A DNA stretch of 7,398 bases from Thalassolituus sp. (GCA_029212275.1 JARGOI010000016.1:1-7398), one strand, 5' to 3'; positions 1 through 6,156 are shown, numbered from the stretch's first letter. Numbers and translations: made by a program. The notes: generated by a model from the letters alone, not told the origin.

Positions 1-90
1 AATGGTAAAACGACCTTGGAAGATCTTCAGTTCGAAATTCGTGAACTCAAAGACATGCTGCACAGCCTAACAAGCACGCAAACGAAGTAA
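1..90 (+). CDS. 3' end of an unidentified gene (partial)
   Basis: Frame 1 is open from the first base and ends at TAA 88-90, followed at once by a second TAA (91-93). The visible 29 residues form a charged, probably helical tail: the segment LEDLQFEIRELKDMLHSL has hydrophobic residues at 3-4 residue spacing, as in a coiled coil or amphipathic helix, followed by a short polar end (TSTQTK). Such a tail occurs in MerR-type regulators, among many other proteins, but nothing here identifies the family. It lies 34 bases upstream of the DUF502 gene on the same strand, so the two may be co-transcribed. The gene start is outside the window. Confidence 0.6.
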   Translation, partial: NGKTTLEDLQFEIRELKDMLHSLTSTQTK

Positions 91-115
91 TAACATTGCG
101 CTGACTGACTTATTT

Positions 116-120
116 AAGGA
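116..120 (+). promoter_or_regulatory. Ribosome binding site for the DUF502 gene
   Basis: AAGGA lies 4 bases before ATG 125. The next in-frame ATG (137) would be 16 bases away, too far, so this site favours the start at 125, although the spacing is slightly short. Confidence 0.55.
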
Positions 121-124
121 TCCG

Positions 125-829
125 ATGCGAATCATTATGAAACAATTTTTCCTGACTCCCCTCGCTAAGGGCGCCATTGTGGTGTTGCCGCTGGTCATTA
201 CTGCTTGGTTATTGTGGTCGACGTTTGCATGGTTAGACGGCATAGGCATGACGGTCTTAAGCTTTTTCCAATTACAGGATTTTCTGTTTCCCGGCGCTGG
301 ATTACTGATCACATTAATTACCTTACTGACGGTGGGATTATTGTTTCAATTTAACCCCATCAGTTGGATTTATGATTATTTAGAAGACGCCTTAATGCGC
401 ATTCCTTTGGTAAAAACTTTGTACGGTGCCGTACGCGATTTTGCCGCCATGTTTGACTCAGACAAACCCAAAGCACAACAAGTAGTGCTAGTCGACATGC
501 CAAATCTTGGGCAAATAGTGGGCTTTATTACCAGCCATGAGGTGCCCGAATGCGTGTTAAATACCCAAACCGAGCAGTCCCAATTAGTGTCGGTATACTT
601 ACCAATGAGTTATATGGTGGGTGGCTATACGCTGTTTTTACCAAAAGAGCGCTTAACCACCGTAGATTGGTCGGTCGAAGACGCCATGCGCTATGCACTT
701 ACGGCGGGTATTTCACAAAGCCATGCGCGATTAAAACACACTGATATTGAACAAAAAGATACTGAACAAAAGAAGCAAGATGATCGCGGGAAACCGGCCG
801 CAGAGGCAGACGAGATAGTCGCTTCTTAA
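125..829 (+). CDS. DUF502 (COV1-like) inner-membrane protein
   Basis: This 234-residue protein matches the DUF502 family, whose plant members include COV1. Its molecular function is not established. Two membrane helices are visible at about residues 15-36 (AIVVLPLVITAWLLW, with the family's Pro-Leu-Val-x-Thr pattern) and 55-75. After them come the conserved family stretches: IPLVKTLYGAVRDF (93-106), a beta-rich segment with VVLVDMP and IVGFITSHEV, VSVYLP (155-160), a GGYTLFLP motif and the end motif SVEDAMRYALTAGIS. The last 35 or so residues are a highly charged Lys/Glu/Gln/Asp tail that contains a duplicated five-residue unit (207-216) and is probably disordered. ATG 125 was chosen because AAGGA precedes it; ATG 137 would drop only four residues. 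It lies 34 bases after the upstream partial gene and converges on bioA. It has no evident link to biotin. Family assignment is secure; role unknown. Confidence 0.9.
   Translation: MRIIMKQFFLTPLAKGAIVVLPLVITAWLLWSTFAWLDGIGMTVLSFFQLQDFLFPGAGLLITLITLLTVGLLFQFNPISWIYDYLEDALMRIPLVKTLYGAVRDFAAMFDSDKPKAQQVVLVDMPNLGQIVGFITSHEVPECVLNTQTEQSQLVSVYLPMSYMVGGYTLFLPKERLTTVDWSVEDAMRYALTAGISQSHARLKHTDIEQKDTEQKKQDDRGKPAAEADEIVAS
743..772 (+). repeat. Two-copy 15-base in-frame tandem repeat
   Basis: GATATTGAACAAAAA (743-757) is followed directly by GATACTGAACAAAAG (758-772), 13 of 15 bases identical. It encodes DIEQK-DTEQK in the charged C-terminal tail of the DUF502 protein. It is in frame, so it lengthens the tail by five residues. 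Confidence 0.8.
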
Positions 830-860
830 ACCCTGCTCAATATTGCAAAACTAGCTGGGT
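830..860. terminator. Possible bidirectional terminator between convergent genes
   Basis: ACCCTGCT (830-837) and AGCTGGGT (853-860) can pair with 7 of 8 positions matched around a 15-base loop. It spans the whole 21-base gap between the DUF502 gene and bioA and extends into the end of bioA. On the minus strand the right arm is followed only by TTAAG, and no clear T-run follows on the plus strand, so it would be a weak intrinsic terminator at best. Confidence 0.3.
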
Positions 861-2161
861 GACACCTCATCGAAATACGCTTGCAACGCCTCTAACATGG
901 CGCTCGTCAAATACTGCAAGTCCTCATCCGGCATCACGTACGGTGGCATCACATAAAAGTTATTGGCAAACGGTCTAACCCAGATACCACGCTCAACACA
1001 TTTGGGCTGAAGCTTTGCGGTATCAATGGGATCGACCATTTCAATCACACCAATGCCACCTAAAACACGAACATCGGCCACACCAGGCATTGCTCGTGCC
1101 GCAGCTAATCCTTGTTTTAAACCAGCTTCCAGTCGCTGTACTTGAGTCTGCCAGTCGTTTTCTAGCAGCAAATCCAAACTGGCACAGGCCACACGACAAG
1201 CCAGTGGATTGCCCATAAAGGTTGGCCCATGCATAAAACATCCAGCATCGCCTTGGCTGATGGTTTCGGCAACCTTGGTCGTTGTTAGCGTTGCCGCCAA
1301 ACTCATATAACCGCCGGTGATGGCTTTGCCCAAACAGATAATATCCGGAACAATGTCAGCATGCTCACAGGCAAACAACTTGCCACTACGGCCAAAACCG
1401 GTGGCGATTTCATCGGCAATTAACAACACACCGTATTGATCGCACAGGGCGCGCGCCTCGCGTAAATATTGCGGATGGTAAAAACGCATGCCGCCCGCTC
1501 CTTGCACAATGGGTTCGAGAATCAACGCCGCGATGCTGCTGTGATGCTGCTCTAATATCGAGCGCAATTCGGCACAGTCTTGCGCGTCCCAGGTGTCGCC
1601 AAAACGGGTCTGCGGCGGCGGTGCGAAAAACTGTTGTGGCAACATACCACTGAACAAATGATGCATACCGCGCTGGGGATCACACACTGACATGGCACCC
1701 AAGGTATCGCCATGATAACCACGCTCTAACGCCAACAGCTTGGTGCGCTTGCCTTCACCGCGGGCTTGTTGATACTGAATGGCCATTTTAATCGCCACTT
1801 CTACCGATACCGAACCGGTGTCCGCGATAAAGACCTTGTCTAATCCTTCGGGTGTCATTGCGACTAAGCGCCGCGCCAACTCAATGGCAGGGGCATGCGT
1901 TAGCCCACCAAACATAACATGACTCATTTGCTCAGCTTGGGTGATCAGTGCTTGATTGAGTGCTGGATGATTGTAGCCATGTACCGCACACCACCAGCTG
2001 GCCATACCATCAATCAATTCACGACCGTCGTCTAAACGTAAACGTACGCCATGCGCACTGACCACTGGCCAAACAGGGCTTGGTTCGGTCATGGAACTGT
2101 AAGGATGCCAGACATGCTCTTGGTCAAATTTCAGATCAGGATGTAAAAAAGATGAGGTCAT
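851..2161 (-). CDS. bioA: Adenosylmethionine-8-amino-7-oxononanoate aminotransferase (DAPA synthase)
   Basis: BioA is a cytoplasmic PLP enzyme that moves an amino group from S-adenosylmethionine to KAPA to give 7,8-diaminononanoate, the third step of ring assembly. Family signatures, numbered from the chosen start: HVWHPYSSM near the N-terminus, SWWCAVHGYNHP (55-66), ADTGSVSVEVA (113-123), RGYHGDT with Tyr149, IADEIATGFGR with the PLP-pyridine Asp250, LGKAITGG with the PLP lysine Lys279, HGPTFMGNPLA, and GIWVRPF with Arg396. These match E. coli Tyr144, Asp245, Lys274 and Arg391 with a constant +5 shift. Length 436 is close to E. coli (429). The frame stays open upstream to an ATG at 2329, but that extension is unlike BioA and contains the promoter and operator; ATG 2161 has a good ribosome site. 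It is transcribed divergently from bioF, probably under BirA. All key residues are present. Confidence 0.97.
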   Translation of the reverse strand: MTSSFLHPDLKFDQEHVWHPYSSMTEPSPVWPVVSAHGVRLRLDDGRELIDGMASWWCAVHGYNHPALNQALITQAEQMSHVMFGGLTHAPAIELARRLVAMTPEGLDKVFIADTGSVSVEVAIKMAIQYQQARGEGKRTKLLALERGYHGDTLGAMSVCDPQRGMHHLFSGMLPQQFFAPPPQTRFGDTWDAQDCAELRSILEQHHSSIAALILEPIVQGAGGMRFYHPQYLREARALCDQYGVLLIADEIATGFGRSGKLFACEHADIVPDIICLGKAITGGYMSLAATLTTTKVAETISQGDAGCFMHGPTFMGNPLACRVACASLDLLLENDWQTQVQRLEAGLKQGLAAARAMPGVADVRVLGGIGVIEMVDPIDTAKLQPKCVERGIWVRPFANNFYVMPPYVMPDEDLQYLTSAMLEALQAYFDEVSPS

Positions 2162-2167
2162 GCTAAT

Positions 2168-2172
2168 TCCTA
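2168..2172 (-). promoter_or_regulatory. Ribosome binding site that sets the bioA start
   Basis: On the minus strand TAGGA lies 6 bases before ATG 2161-2159. This supports the 436-residue BioA over the 492-residue frame that starts at 2329. Confidence 0.7.
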
Positions 2173-2273
2173 TTTGGCCATCTCCGTTCGCGCTAACGAA
2201 TATGACTTCGTAAAACATCAAAGGGCCGTTAATCAGAGGACTGTTAATAGAAACCCTGATGATAAAAACTGTG

Positions 2274-2302
2274 ATGATAGAAACCGCGGCACCAGTAGTA
2301 AA
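2274..2302 (-). promoter_or_regulatory. Predicted bioA promoter
   Basis: Minus strand: -35 TTTACT (2302-2297), a 17-base spacer, and -10 TATCAT (2279-2274), matching the sigma-70 consensus at 4/6 and 5/6. The -35 lies wholly inside the left half-site of the BirA operator. Transcription would start near 2267, giving a leader of about 105 bases before bioA. Confidence 0.6.
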
Positions 2303-2328
2303 CCTACTTATTGATATCAGGTTGACCA
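2296..2328. promoter_or_regulatory. BirA operator (biotin repressor site)
   Basis: TAGTAAACC (2296-2304), a 15-base spacer and GGTTGACCA (2320-2328) form an interrupted dyad. The known BirA site of proteobacteria is TTGTAAACC, 14-16 bases, GGTTTACAA; here the left half matches 8 of 9 and the right half 7 of 9, with the expected spacing. The two halves agree with each other at 7 of 9 positions as a dyad. It sits between the divergent bioA and bioF genes and covers the -35 elements of both predicted promoters, so holo-BirA bound here should repress both directions. The birA gene is not in the window. Confidence 0.85.
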
Positions 2329-2349
2329 ATGCCTTGGCGCTATTATGAT
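2322..2349 (+). promoter_or_regulatory. Predicted bioFHCD promoter
   Basis: -35 TTGACC (2322-2327), a 16-base spacer and -10 TATGAT (2344-2349), each 5/6 to the sigma-70 consensus. The -35 lies inside the right half-site of the BirA operator. The predicted start near 2356 leaves a leader of about 89 bases before bioF. Confidence 0.65.
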
Positions 2350-2376
2350 GTGGCTATCCCCTAGAATGAGTTTTCC

Positions 2377-2448
2377 ATGAACTGCTTAGTAAGTTGCCAC
2401 GTGCTGGTTGGTAAAAAAACCAGAAGCTTGCCGGTGAAAAACCCATGA
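2377..2448 (+). CDS. Possible 23-residue leader peptide upstream of bioF
   Basis: A short frame within the bioF leader starts at ATG 2377 and ends at TGA 2446-2448, which overlaps the bioF ATG as ATGA, the same junction used by the rest of the operon. The peptide begins MNCLVSCHVLVG and ends KKTRSLPVKNP, mildly basic and resembling nothing I know. Only a weak GAG (2368-2370) precedes it at 6 bases. A still shorter frame (ATG 2366, four codons) ends on this ATG, also as ATGA. It could couple translation into bioF, or be chance; a frame this short has little statistical weight. Confidence 0.3.
   Translation: MNCLVSCHVLVGKKTRSLPVKNP
2404..2423 (+). promoter_or_regulatory. Small hairpin in the bioF leader
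   Basis: CTGGTT (2404-2409) and AACCAG (2418-2423) are a perfect 6-base inverted repeat with an 8-base A-rich loop. It lies about 20 bases before the bioF start and inside the leader frame. No T-run follows, so it is not a terminator. It might affect leader translation. Confidence 0.35.
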
Positions 2449-3656
2449 GTTGGAATCAGCGTTTAGAAAGCGCGTTGCAAGCACGTCGAGAGCAACATCT
2501 TTGGCGACAACGCCACACGATCGATAGCCCCCAAGGCGTGTTGGTGAGGGTCGAAGGCCAATCTCTTATCAATTTTTGCAGCAACGATTACCTCGGTTTG
2601 GCGTCCCAAGGTGGCGACGATCTAGCCCGTGCGGCACAAACCTGGCAACTAGGCAGCGGGGCATCGCATTTAGTTTGCGGACACAGCCGTGCGCATCACG
2701 AATTGGAAGATGCCTTAGCCGCCCATACGGGATACCCCAAAGCCTTATTATTTTCTACTGGCTACATGGCCAACCTCGGTGTCATCAGTGCGCTGGCTCA
2801 GCGTGGTGATCGTATTCTGCAAGACAAACTCAATCACGCTTCGCTGCTAGACGGTGCACAACTTAGCCGCGCCACCAGCACGCGTTATCGACATCAAGAT
2901 TATGCACATTTAGAACAACTGTTAGAAGATTCTGCTGCGCAGGGTTCAAGCAACGAAACCTTGGTCATCAGCGACAGCATTTTTAGCATGGATGGCGACC
3001 TTGCCGATGCGTCACAACTGGCGCAACTGTGCTCTGCTTCGCAAAGCTCTCACCGTCAAAACTCTAACCATCAAAAACCGGCCTTACTGATGATCGATGA
3101 CGCCCATGGTTTTGGTGTTCTGGGAGACCATGGCGGTGGCGTGCGCGAGGCGTTTAATTTAACGCCCGAGCAATTGCCTGTGTATGTTGGTACATTAGGG
3201 AAAGCATTGGGTGGCTGCGGTGCGTTTGTCGCGGGCTCAGAAGCCTTAATTGATTATTTAGTGCAATTCGCCCGCTCGTATATTTATACCACGGCTCTGC
3301 CACCAGCATTGGCCGATGCCATGCTGGGCAATTTGGAGCGTTTAAAAAACAACGCACTACGCCAGCAACTGCGTCAGCGTATTGCTCAGTTTCGTTTCGG
3401 CGCAAATGAACTGGGCCTGCCATTAATGGCCTCAAACAGCCCGATTCAGCCACTGTTAATCGGCAGCAGCGATACCGCAATGGTCATCAGTGAAGAATTG
3501 CGCCAGCGTGGATTTTGGGTGTCGGCGATTCGTCCGCCAACGGTGCCACAAGGACAGGCACGTTTGCGCGTTACTTTAAGTGCCGCGCACAGCGCTGAAC
3601 AAGTAGAAGCCCTATTACAGGCGTTGGCTGTGATTAAGCAGGCGCATGGTTTATGA
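2445..3656 (+). CDS. bioF: 8-amino-7-oxononanoate synthase (KAPA synthase)
   Basis: BioF is a PLP-dependent alpha-oxoamine synthase that joins pimeloyl-ACP (or -CoA) and L-alanine, releasing CO2, to make KAPA. Visible signatures: NFCSNDYLGLA (43-53), GSGASHLVCGHSRAHHELE (70-88), FSTGYMANLGV (103-113), DKLNHASLLDG (127-137), SDSIFSMDGD (176-185), IDDAHGFGVLG (217-227) with Asp218 and His221 in the positions of E. coli Asp204 and His207, and VGTLGKALGG with the PLP lysine Lys253. Length is 403 against 384 in E. coli. Part of the difference is a Ser/His/Asn/Gln-rich insert of about 10 residues near 198-210, just before the IDDAHG strand. GGTGA (2433-2437) lies 7 bases before the ATG. First gene of the plus-strand operon; its TGA overlaps the bioH ATG. 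Probably repressed by BirA. Confidence 0.97.
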   Translation: MSWNQRLESALQARREQHLWRQRHTIDSPQGVLVRVEGQSLINFCSNDYLGLASQGGDDLARAAQTWQLGSGASHLVCGHSRAHHELEDALAAHTGYPKALLFSTGYMANLGVISALAQRGDRILQDKLNHASLLDGAQLSRATSTRYRHQDYAHLEQLLEDSAAQGSSNETLVISDSIFSMDGDLADASQLAQLCSASQSSHRQNSNHQKPALLMIDDAHGFGVLGDHGGGVREAFNLTPEQLPVYVGTLGKALGGCGAFVAGSEALIDYLVQFARSYIYTTALPPALADAMLGNLERLKNNALRQQLRQRIAQFRFGANELGLPLMASNSPIQPLLIGSSDTAMVISEELRQRGFWVSAIRPPTVPQGQARLRVTLSAAHSAEQVEALLQALAVIKQAHGL

Positions 3657-4534
3657 CAGCCTCATCAAATCTGGCAACAGAAGCAAATATAAACCCACAG
3701 ACCTCGTCTCGCTGGCACTGCCTAAAAGAAAATAATAGCAATGACGTTCATTGGTGCTGGTTGCCCGGATGGAGCTTTACTGCCGAAGTCTTCTTGCCGT
3801 TAATTGAATCCTTACCTGGGACACACTGGGGGGCCAATTATTTAACGGACACTTTCTTAACGGATACTCAATTAACGGACAACGCATCACCCGAAGCAGT
3901 TGCTCAACAATTATTCAACCAAGCGCCGAAACCTGCGATTTGGATTGGTTGGTCACTGGGCGGTGCTTTGGCAGTGTTGGCGACGCAGCTTTCGGCGCAA
4001 GTCGTCAACAAAGCAATGACAGAGAGTAGTGATAGCGCTTTACCTAGCGAGTCTCCTATTAAAGGCCTTATCACTTTGGCCGCCGCTCGCACGTTTATCT
4101 CGGATGATTGTTCTAATGAAATCGGCGGCATGCCCAAGGATACTTTTGCCGCATTTCGGCAGTCCTTAATCAACACGCCCAGCGTTACCTTAAAACGCTT
4201 TGCGGGTTTGTGTGTGCAAGGCCATCCGCGAGGGCGGCAGATTTTAAAAGAATTGAGAAAATATCAGCATCCAGAAGACCAACAGCAAGCATTACTGCAT
4301 ACATTGGATTGGCTACAAATCATTGATTTAAGTCAGACAATGCACACACTTCCCATATCAGATAAAAACTGTGTTCATATGTACGGTCAACAAGATGCTC
4401 TTTCACCATTGCCATTGCTTGCTGCCAAAACCAACAACGGCAACAGCCATGCTTTCTTTTTAGCTGAAGCAGGCCAGCAAGAAGTTATCGAACAATTATT
4501 GAGTTTTACTGCCAATGCGAGCACGAACCCATGA
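3653..4534 (+). CDS. bioH: Pimeloyl-[acyl-carrier protein] methyl ester esterase
   Basis: BioH is an alpha/beta hydrolase that removes the methyl ester from pimeloyl-ACP methyl ester, ending chain elongation so that BioF can use the product. The nucleophile elbow GWSLGG (99-104) places the catalytic Ser101. YGQQDALSP gives Asp248 and SHAFF gives His266, in the order Ser-Asp-His as in E. coli BioH. The N-terminal LPGWSF corresponds to the E. coli LHGWGL oxyanion region, with Pro in place of His. At 293 residues it is longer than E. coli BioH (256). The extra length includes an N-terminal stretch of about 20 residues, a threefold Leu-Thr-Asp repeat (64-76) and a Ser-rich segment near 120-137. 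It overlaps bioF and bioC by ATGA at each end, so translation is probably coupled. Position between bioF and bioC supports BioH over a generic hydrolase. Confidence 0.92.
   Translation: MTASSNLATEANINPQTSSRWHCLKENNSNDVHWCWLPGWSFTAEVFLPLIESLPGTHWGANYLTDTFLTDTQLTDNASPEAVAQQLFNQAPKPAIWIGWSLGGALAVLATQLSAQVVNKAMTESSDSALPSESPIKGLITLAAARTFISDDCSNEIGGMPKDTFAAFRQSLINTPSVTLKRFAGLCVQGHPRGRQILKELRKYQHPEDQQQALLHTLDWLQIIDLSQTMHTLPISDKNCVHMYGQQDALSPLPLLAAKTNNGNSHAFFLAEAGQQEVIEQLLSFTANASTNP
3842..3886 (+). repeat. Three-unit 15-base tandem repeat inside bioH
   Basis: TTAACGGA recurs at 3842, 3857 and 3872, exactly 15 bases apart, with TTAACGGACACTTTC and TTAACGGATACTCAA as the first two units and a third diverging after TTAACGGACA. 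It is in frame and encodes LTDTF-LTDTQ-LTDN. The near-identity at DNA level points to a fairly recent in-frame expansion. Confidence 0.85.
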
Positions 4535-5355
4535 GCATGCGCAATAAGCAGCAGGTAGCAAAACAGTTTAGCCGTGCCGCGAATAGCTACGATAAGGCCG
4601 CCTCGGTGCAGCATTACGCCTTGCAGCAATTACTTGTCGGTTTGCCTTCTAAGCCCGAGCGACCAGCGCTGTCGGGGCATTGGCTGGACATCGGCTGTGG
4701 TACTGGCGCAGCGTTCGCACCATTGCGTGCGCTAGGGGTGACAACACTGACGGGCATCGATTTGGCCGAGGGCATGCTCAGTGTGGCTAAGCAAAAACAA
4801 TTAGCCGATGCTTTACTATTGGCCGATGCCGATGCTTTGCCGCTAGACGATAATTCGATCGATGGCGTCTTTTCTAACCTCATGTTGCAGTGGAGCGAAA
4901 CGCCGCTAGCCACCTTACAAGAATGGCGCCGGGTATTAAAAACTGACGGTCAGTTGGCATTCACCACGCTGTTACCAGGCACTCAGCAAGAATTGAAAGA
5001 CGCCTGGTGGGCAGTAGATCAAGGCACTCACGTGAATGAATTTACCGCTGCCGACACCCTGCTGACGTCACTAGAGCAAGCGGGCTTTGCAGTGCATCAA
5101 CAGATGACCGAGTGCTGGGTTGACGACTACGACGACTTAGCGCAATTACTGCGTGGTTTAAAACAAATCGGCGCGACCAATGTAAACTCGGGGCGTCGCA
5201 GTGGTTTGGGTGGTCGCCGCCAATTGCAACAACTGGCAGCGCATTACCCGACACGATATCGCGACGGTAAAGCAGTACTGCCCGTGTCGTATCAAATACT
5301 GACGGTGCACGCTACGGCAAAAGCTTGTGTTGCCACTACTGAGGCGCGGTCATGA
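4531..5355 (+). CDS. bioC: Malonyl-[acyl-carrier protein] O-methyltransferase
   Basis: BioC uses S-adenosylmethionine to methylate the free carboxyl of malonyl-ACP (or -CoA), disguising it so fatty-acid synthesis can build the pimeloyl chain. The BioC-type N-terminus AKQFSRAANSYDKAASVQ (10-27) is present. Methyltransferase motif I is LDIGCGTG (52-59), followed by an acidic strand end at GIDLAEGM (75-82). SNLMLQWSETP (115-125) carries the BioC hallmark NLxxQW. Also typical are LLRGLKQIGATNV (206-218), GLGGRR and the final YRDGKAVLPVSYQIL. It has 274 residues against 251 in E. coli, with a short polar C-terminal extension. The start overlaps the bioH stop as ATGA; ATG 4537 is an alternative two codons later. 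No clear ribosome site is seen, which fits translational coupling. Confidence 0.95.
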   Translation: MSMRNKQQVAKQFSRAANSYDKAASVQHYALQQLLVGLPSKPERPALSGHWLDIGCGTGAAFAPLRALGVTTLTGIDLAEGMLSVAKQKQLADALLLADADALPLDDNSIDGVFSNLMLQWSETPLATLQEWRRVLKTDGQLAFTTLLPGTQQELKDAWWAVDQGTHVNEFTAADTLLTSLEQAGFAVHQQMTECWVDDYDDLAQLLRGLKQIGATNVNSGRRSGLGGRRQLQQLAAHYPTRYRDGKAVLPVSYQILTVHATAKACVATTEARS

Positions 5356-6053
5356 GTGCCTCCTTCTTTTTAACCGGCACCGATACCGATGTCGGCAAAA
5401 CCTTGGTCAGTGCAGCTTTATTACAGCGCGCTCAATTGAATCAGCAACTGGCCATTGGACTGAAACCCATCGCCTCTGGCTGTGACTGGCAAGACGGCGA
5501 ATTAAAAAATCGCGATGCCCTGCTTCATCAACGCTACAGCAATCCGTCATTGCCTTATGCAACGCACAATCATTTCGCCTTTGAACCAGCCATTGCGCCT
5601 CATATCGCGGCACAGCAAGCGCACTGCTCCGTCTCTGTTGCAGGCATTGTTGAAGCATGCCAAACGGGTTTAAACACCAACGCCGACTTTCATTTAATTG
5701 AAGGGGCTGGCGGCTGGCTGGTGCCCCTTAACAGGCATGAGACCTTTGCGGATGCTGCGGTAGCATTAGGATTTCCGGTTATTTTAGTGGTGGGCTTGCG
5801 CTTAGGCTGTATTAATCACGCGTGCTTAACCGCGCAAGCCATTCGTGCCAGTGGTTTATCGATCGCGGGCTGGGTGGCCAACTGTGTCGATCCGAATATG
5901 GCGGTACAAAGCGATAACTTAAAGTATCTTCAGAATTGGTTTACTGCGCAGCACATTCCGCATTTAGGGTCGCTGCCGCATATTCCCCAGCTTGATCCGT
6001 TCTGCAGTGACACCATGACAGCCCTTGCTAAGCATTTGCATTGGCCTGACTGA
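5352..6053 (+). CDS. bioD: Dethiobiotin synthetase
   Basis: BioD is an ATP- and Mg-dependent carboxylase that closes the ureido ring of 7,8-diaminononanoate with CO2, giving dethiobiotin. The P-loop TGTDTDVGKT spans residues 8-17 with Lys16 and Thr17. GLKPIASG (36-43) contains Lys38, the counterpart of E. coli Lys37, and AIAPHIAA matches the substrate loop. EGAGGWLVPL (117-126) and VVGLRLGCINHACLT (146-160) are family signatures. Length 233 is normal (E. coli 225). It starts inside the bioC stop (ATGA) and is the last gene of the operon; the next start is 110 bases on. Its substrate is the product of bioA, encoded divergently, and its product needs BioB, which is not encoded here. Confidence 0.97.
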   Translation: MSASFFLTGTDTDVGKTLVSAALLQRAQLNQQLAIGLKPIASGCDWQDGELKNRDALLHQRYSNPSLPYATHNHFAFEPAIAPHIAAQQAHCSVSVAGIVEACQTGLNTNADFHLIEGAGGWLVPLNRHETFADAAVALGFPVILVVGLRLGCINHACLTAQAIRASGLSIAGWVANCVDPNMAVQSDNLKYLQNWFTAQHIPHLGSLPHIPQLDPFCSDTMTALAKHLHWPD

Positions 6054-6054
6054 G

Positions 6055-6077
6055 AAGCGCAATTATCGCTCTATTTT
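6055..6077 (+). terminator. Weak terminator candidate after bioD
   Basis: AGCG and CGCT flank the loop CAATTAT just after the bioD stop, extendable by two pairs across a bulged A, and CTATTTT follows. The stem is short, so termination here is uncertain, but it is in the right place for the end of the bio operon. Confidence 0.3.
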
Positions 6078-6119
6078 ACAAAGGTGCCCCAACCAGAAAA
6101 TGGCGAGTCTATGAGAACT

Positions 6120-6156
6120 GGGGTAATCTGATAATTCATTCAATCGAAATTACCCC
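6120..6156 (+). promoter_or_regulatory. 8-base perfect inverted repeat before the TonB gene
   Basis: GGGGTAAT (6120-6127) and ATTACCCC (6149-6156) pair perfectly around a 21-base AT-rich spacer, ending 7 bases before ATG 6164. It may be an RNA hairpin at the ribosome-loading site or a protein-binding dyad. CCCCA (6087-6091) could compete by pairing with TGGGG (6119-6123). The spacer contains GATAAT (6130-6135), usable as a -10, but I see no good -35 for it. Confidence 0.45.

Noticed and set aside
1015..1241. Short frames on both strands inside bioA
   Set aside because: They lie entirely within the strongly supported bioA gene, show no recognisable motif and are shadows of its coding frame.
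2341..2346. TATTAT as the -10 for bioF
   Set aside because: It is only 13 bases from TTGACC; TATGAT at 2344-2349 has the proper 16-base spacing.
3154..3480. 108-codon minus-strand frame inside bioF
   Set aside because: It is antisense to a conserved BioF region, has no family features and no supporting upstream signal.
4614..4913. 99-codon minus-strand frame inside bioC
   Set aside because: Antisense to the conserved methyltransferase core; its composition is the mirror of bioC codons.
6130..6148. Possible Fur box before the TonB gene
   Set aside because: GATAATTCATTCAATCG matches only the first six bases of the Fur consensus well and poorly elsewhere, so it does not support iron control.
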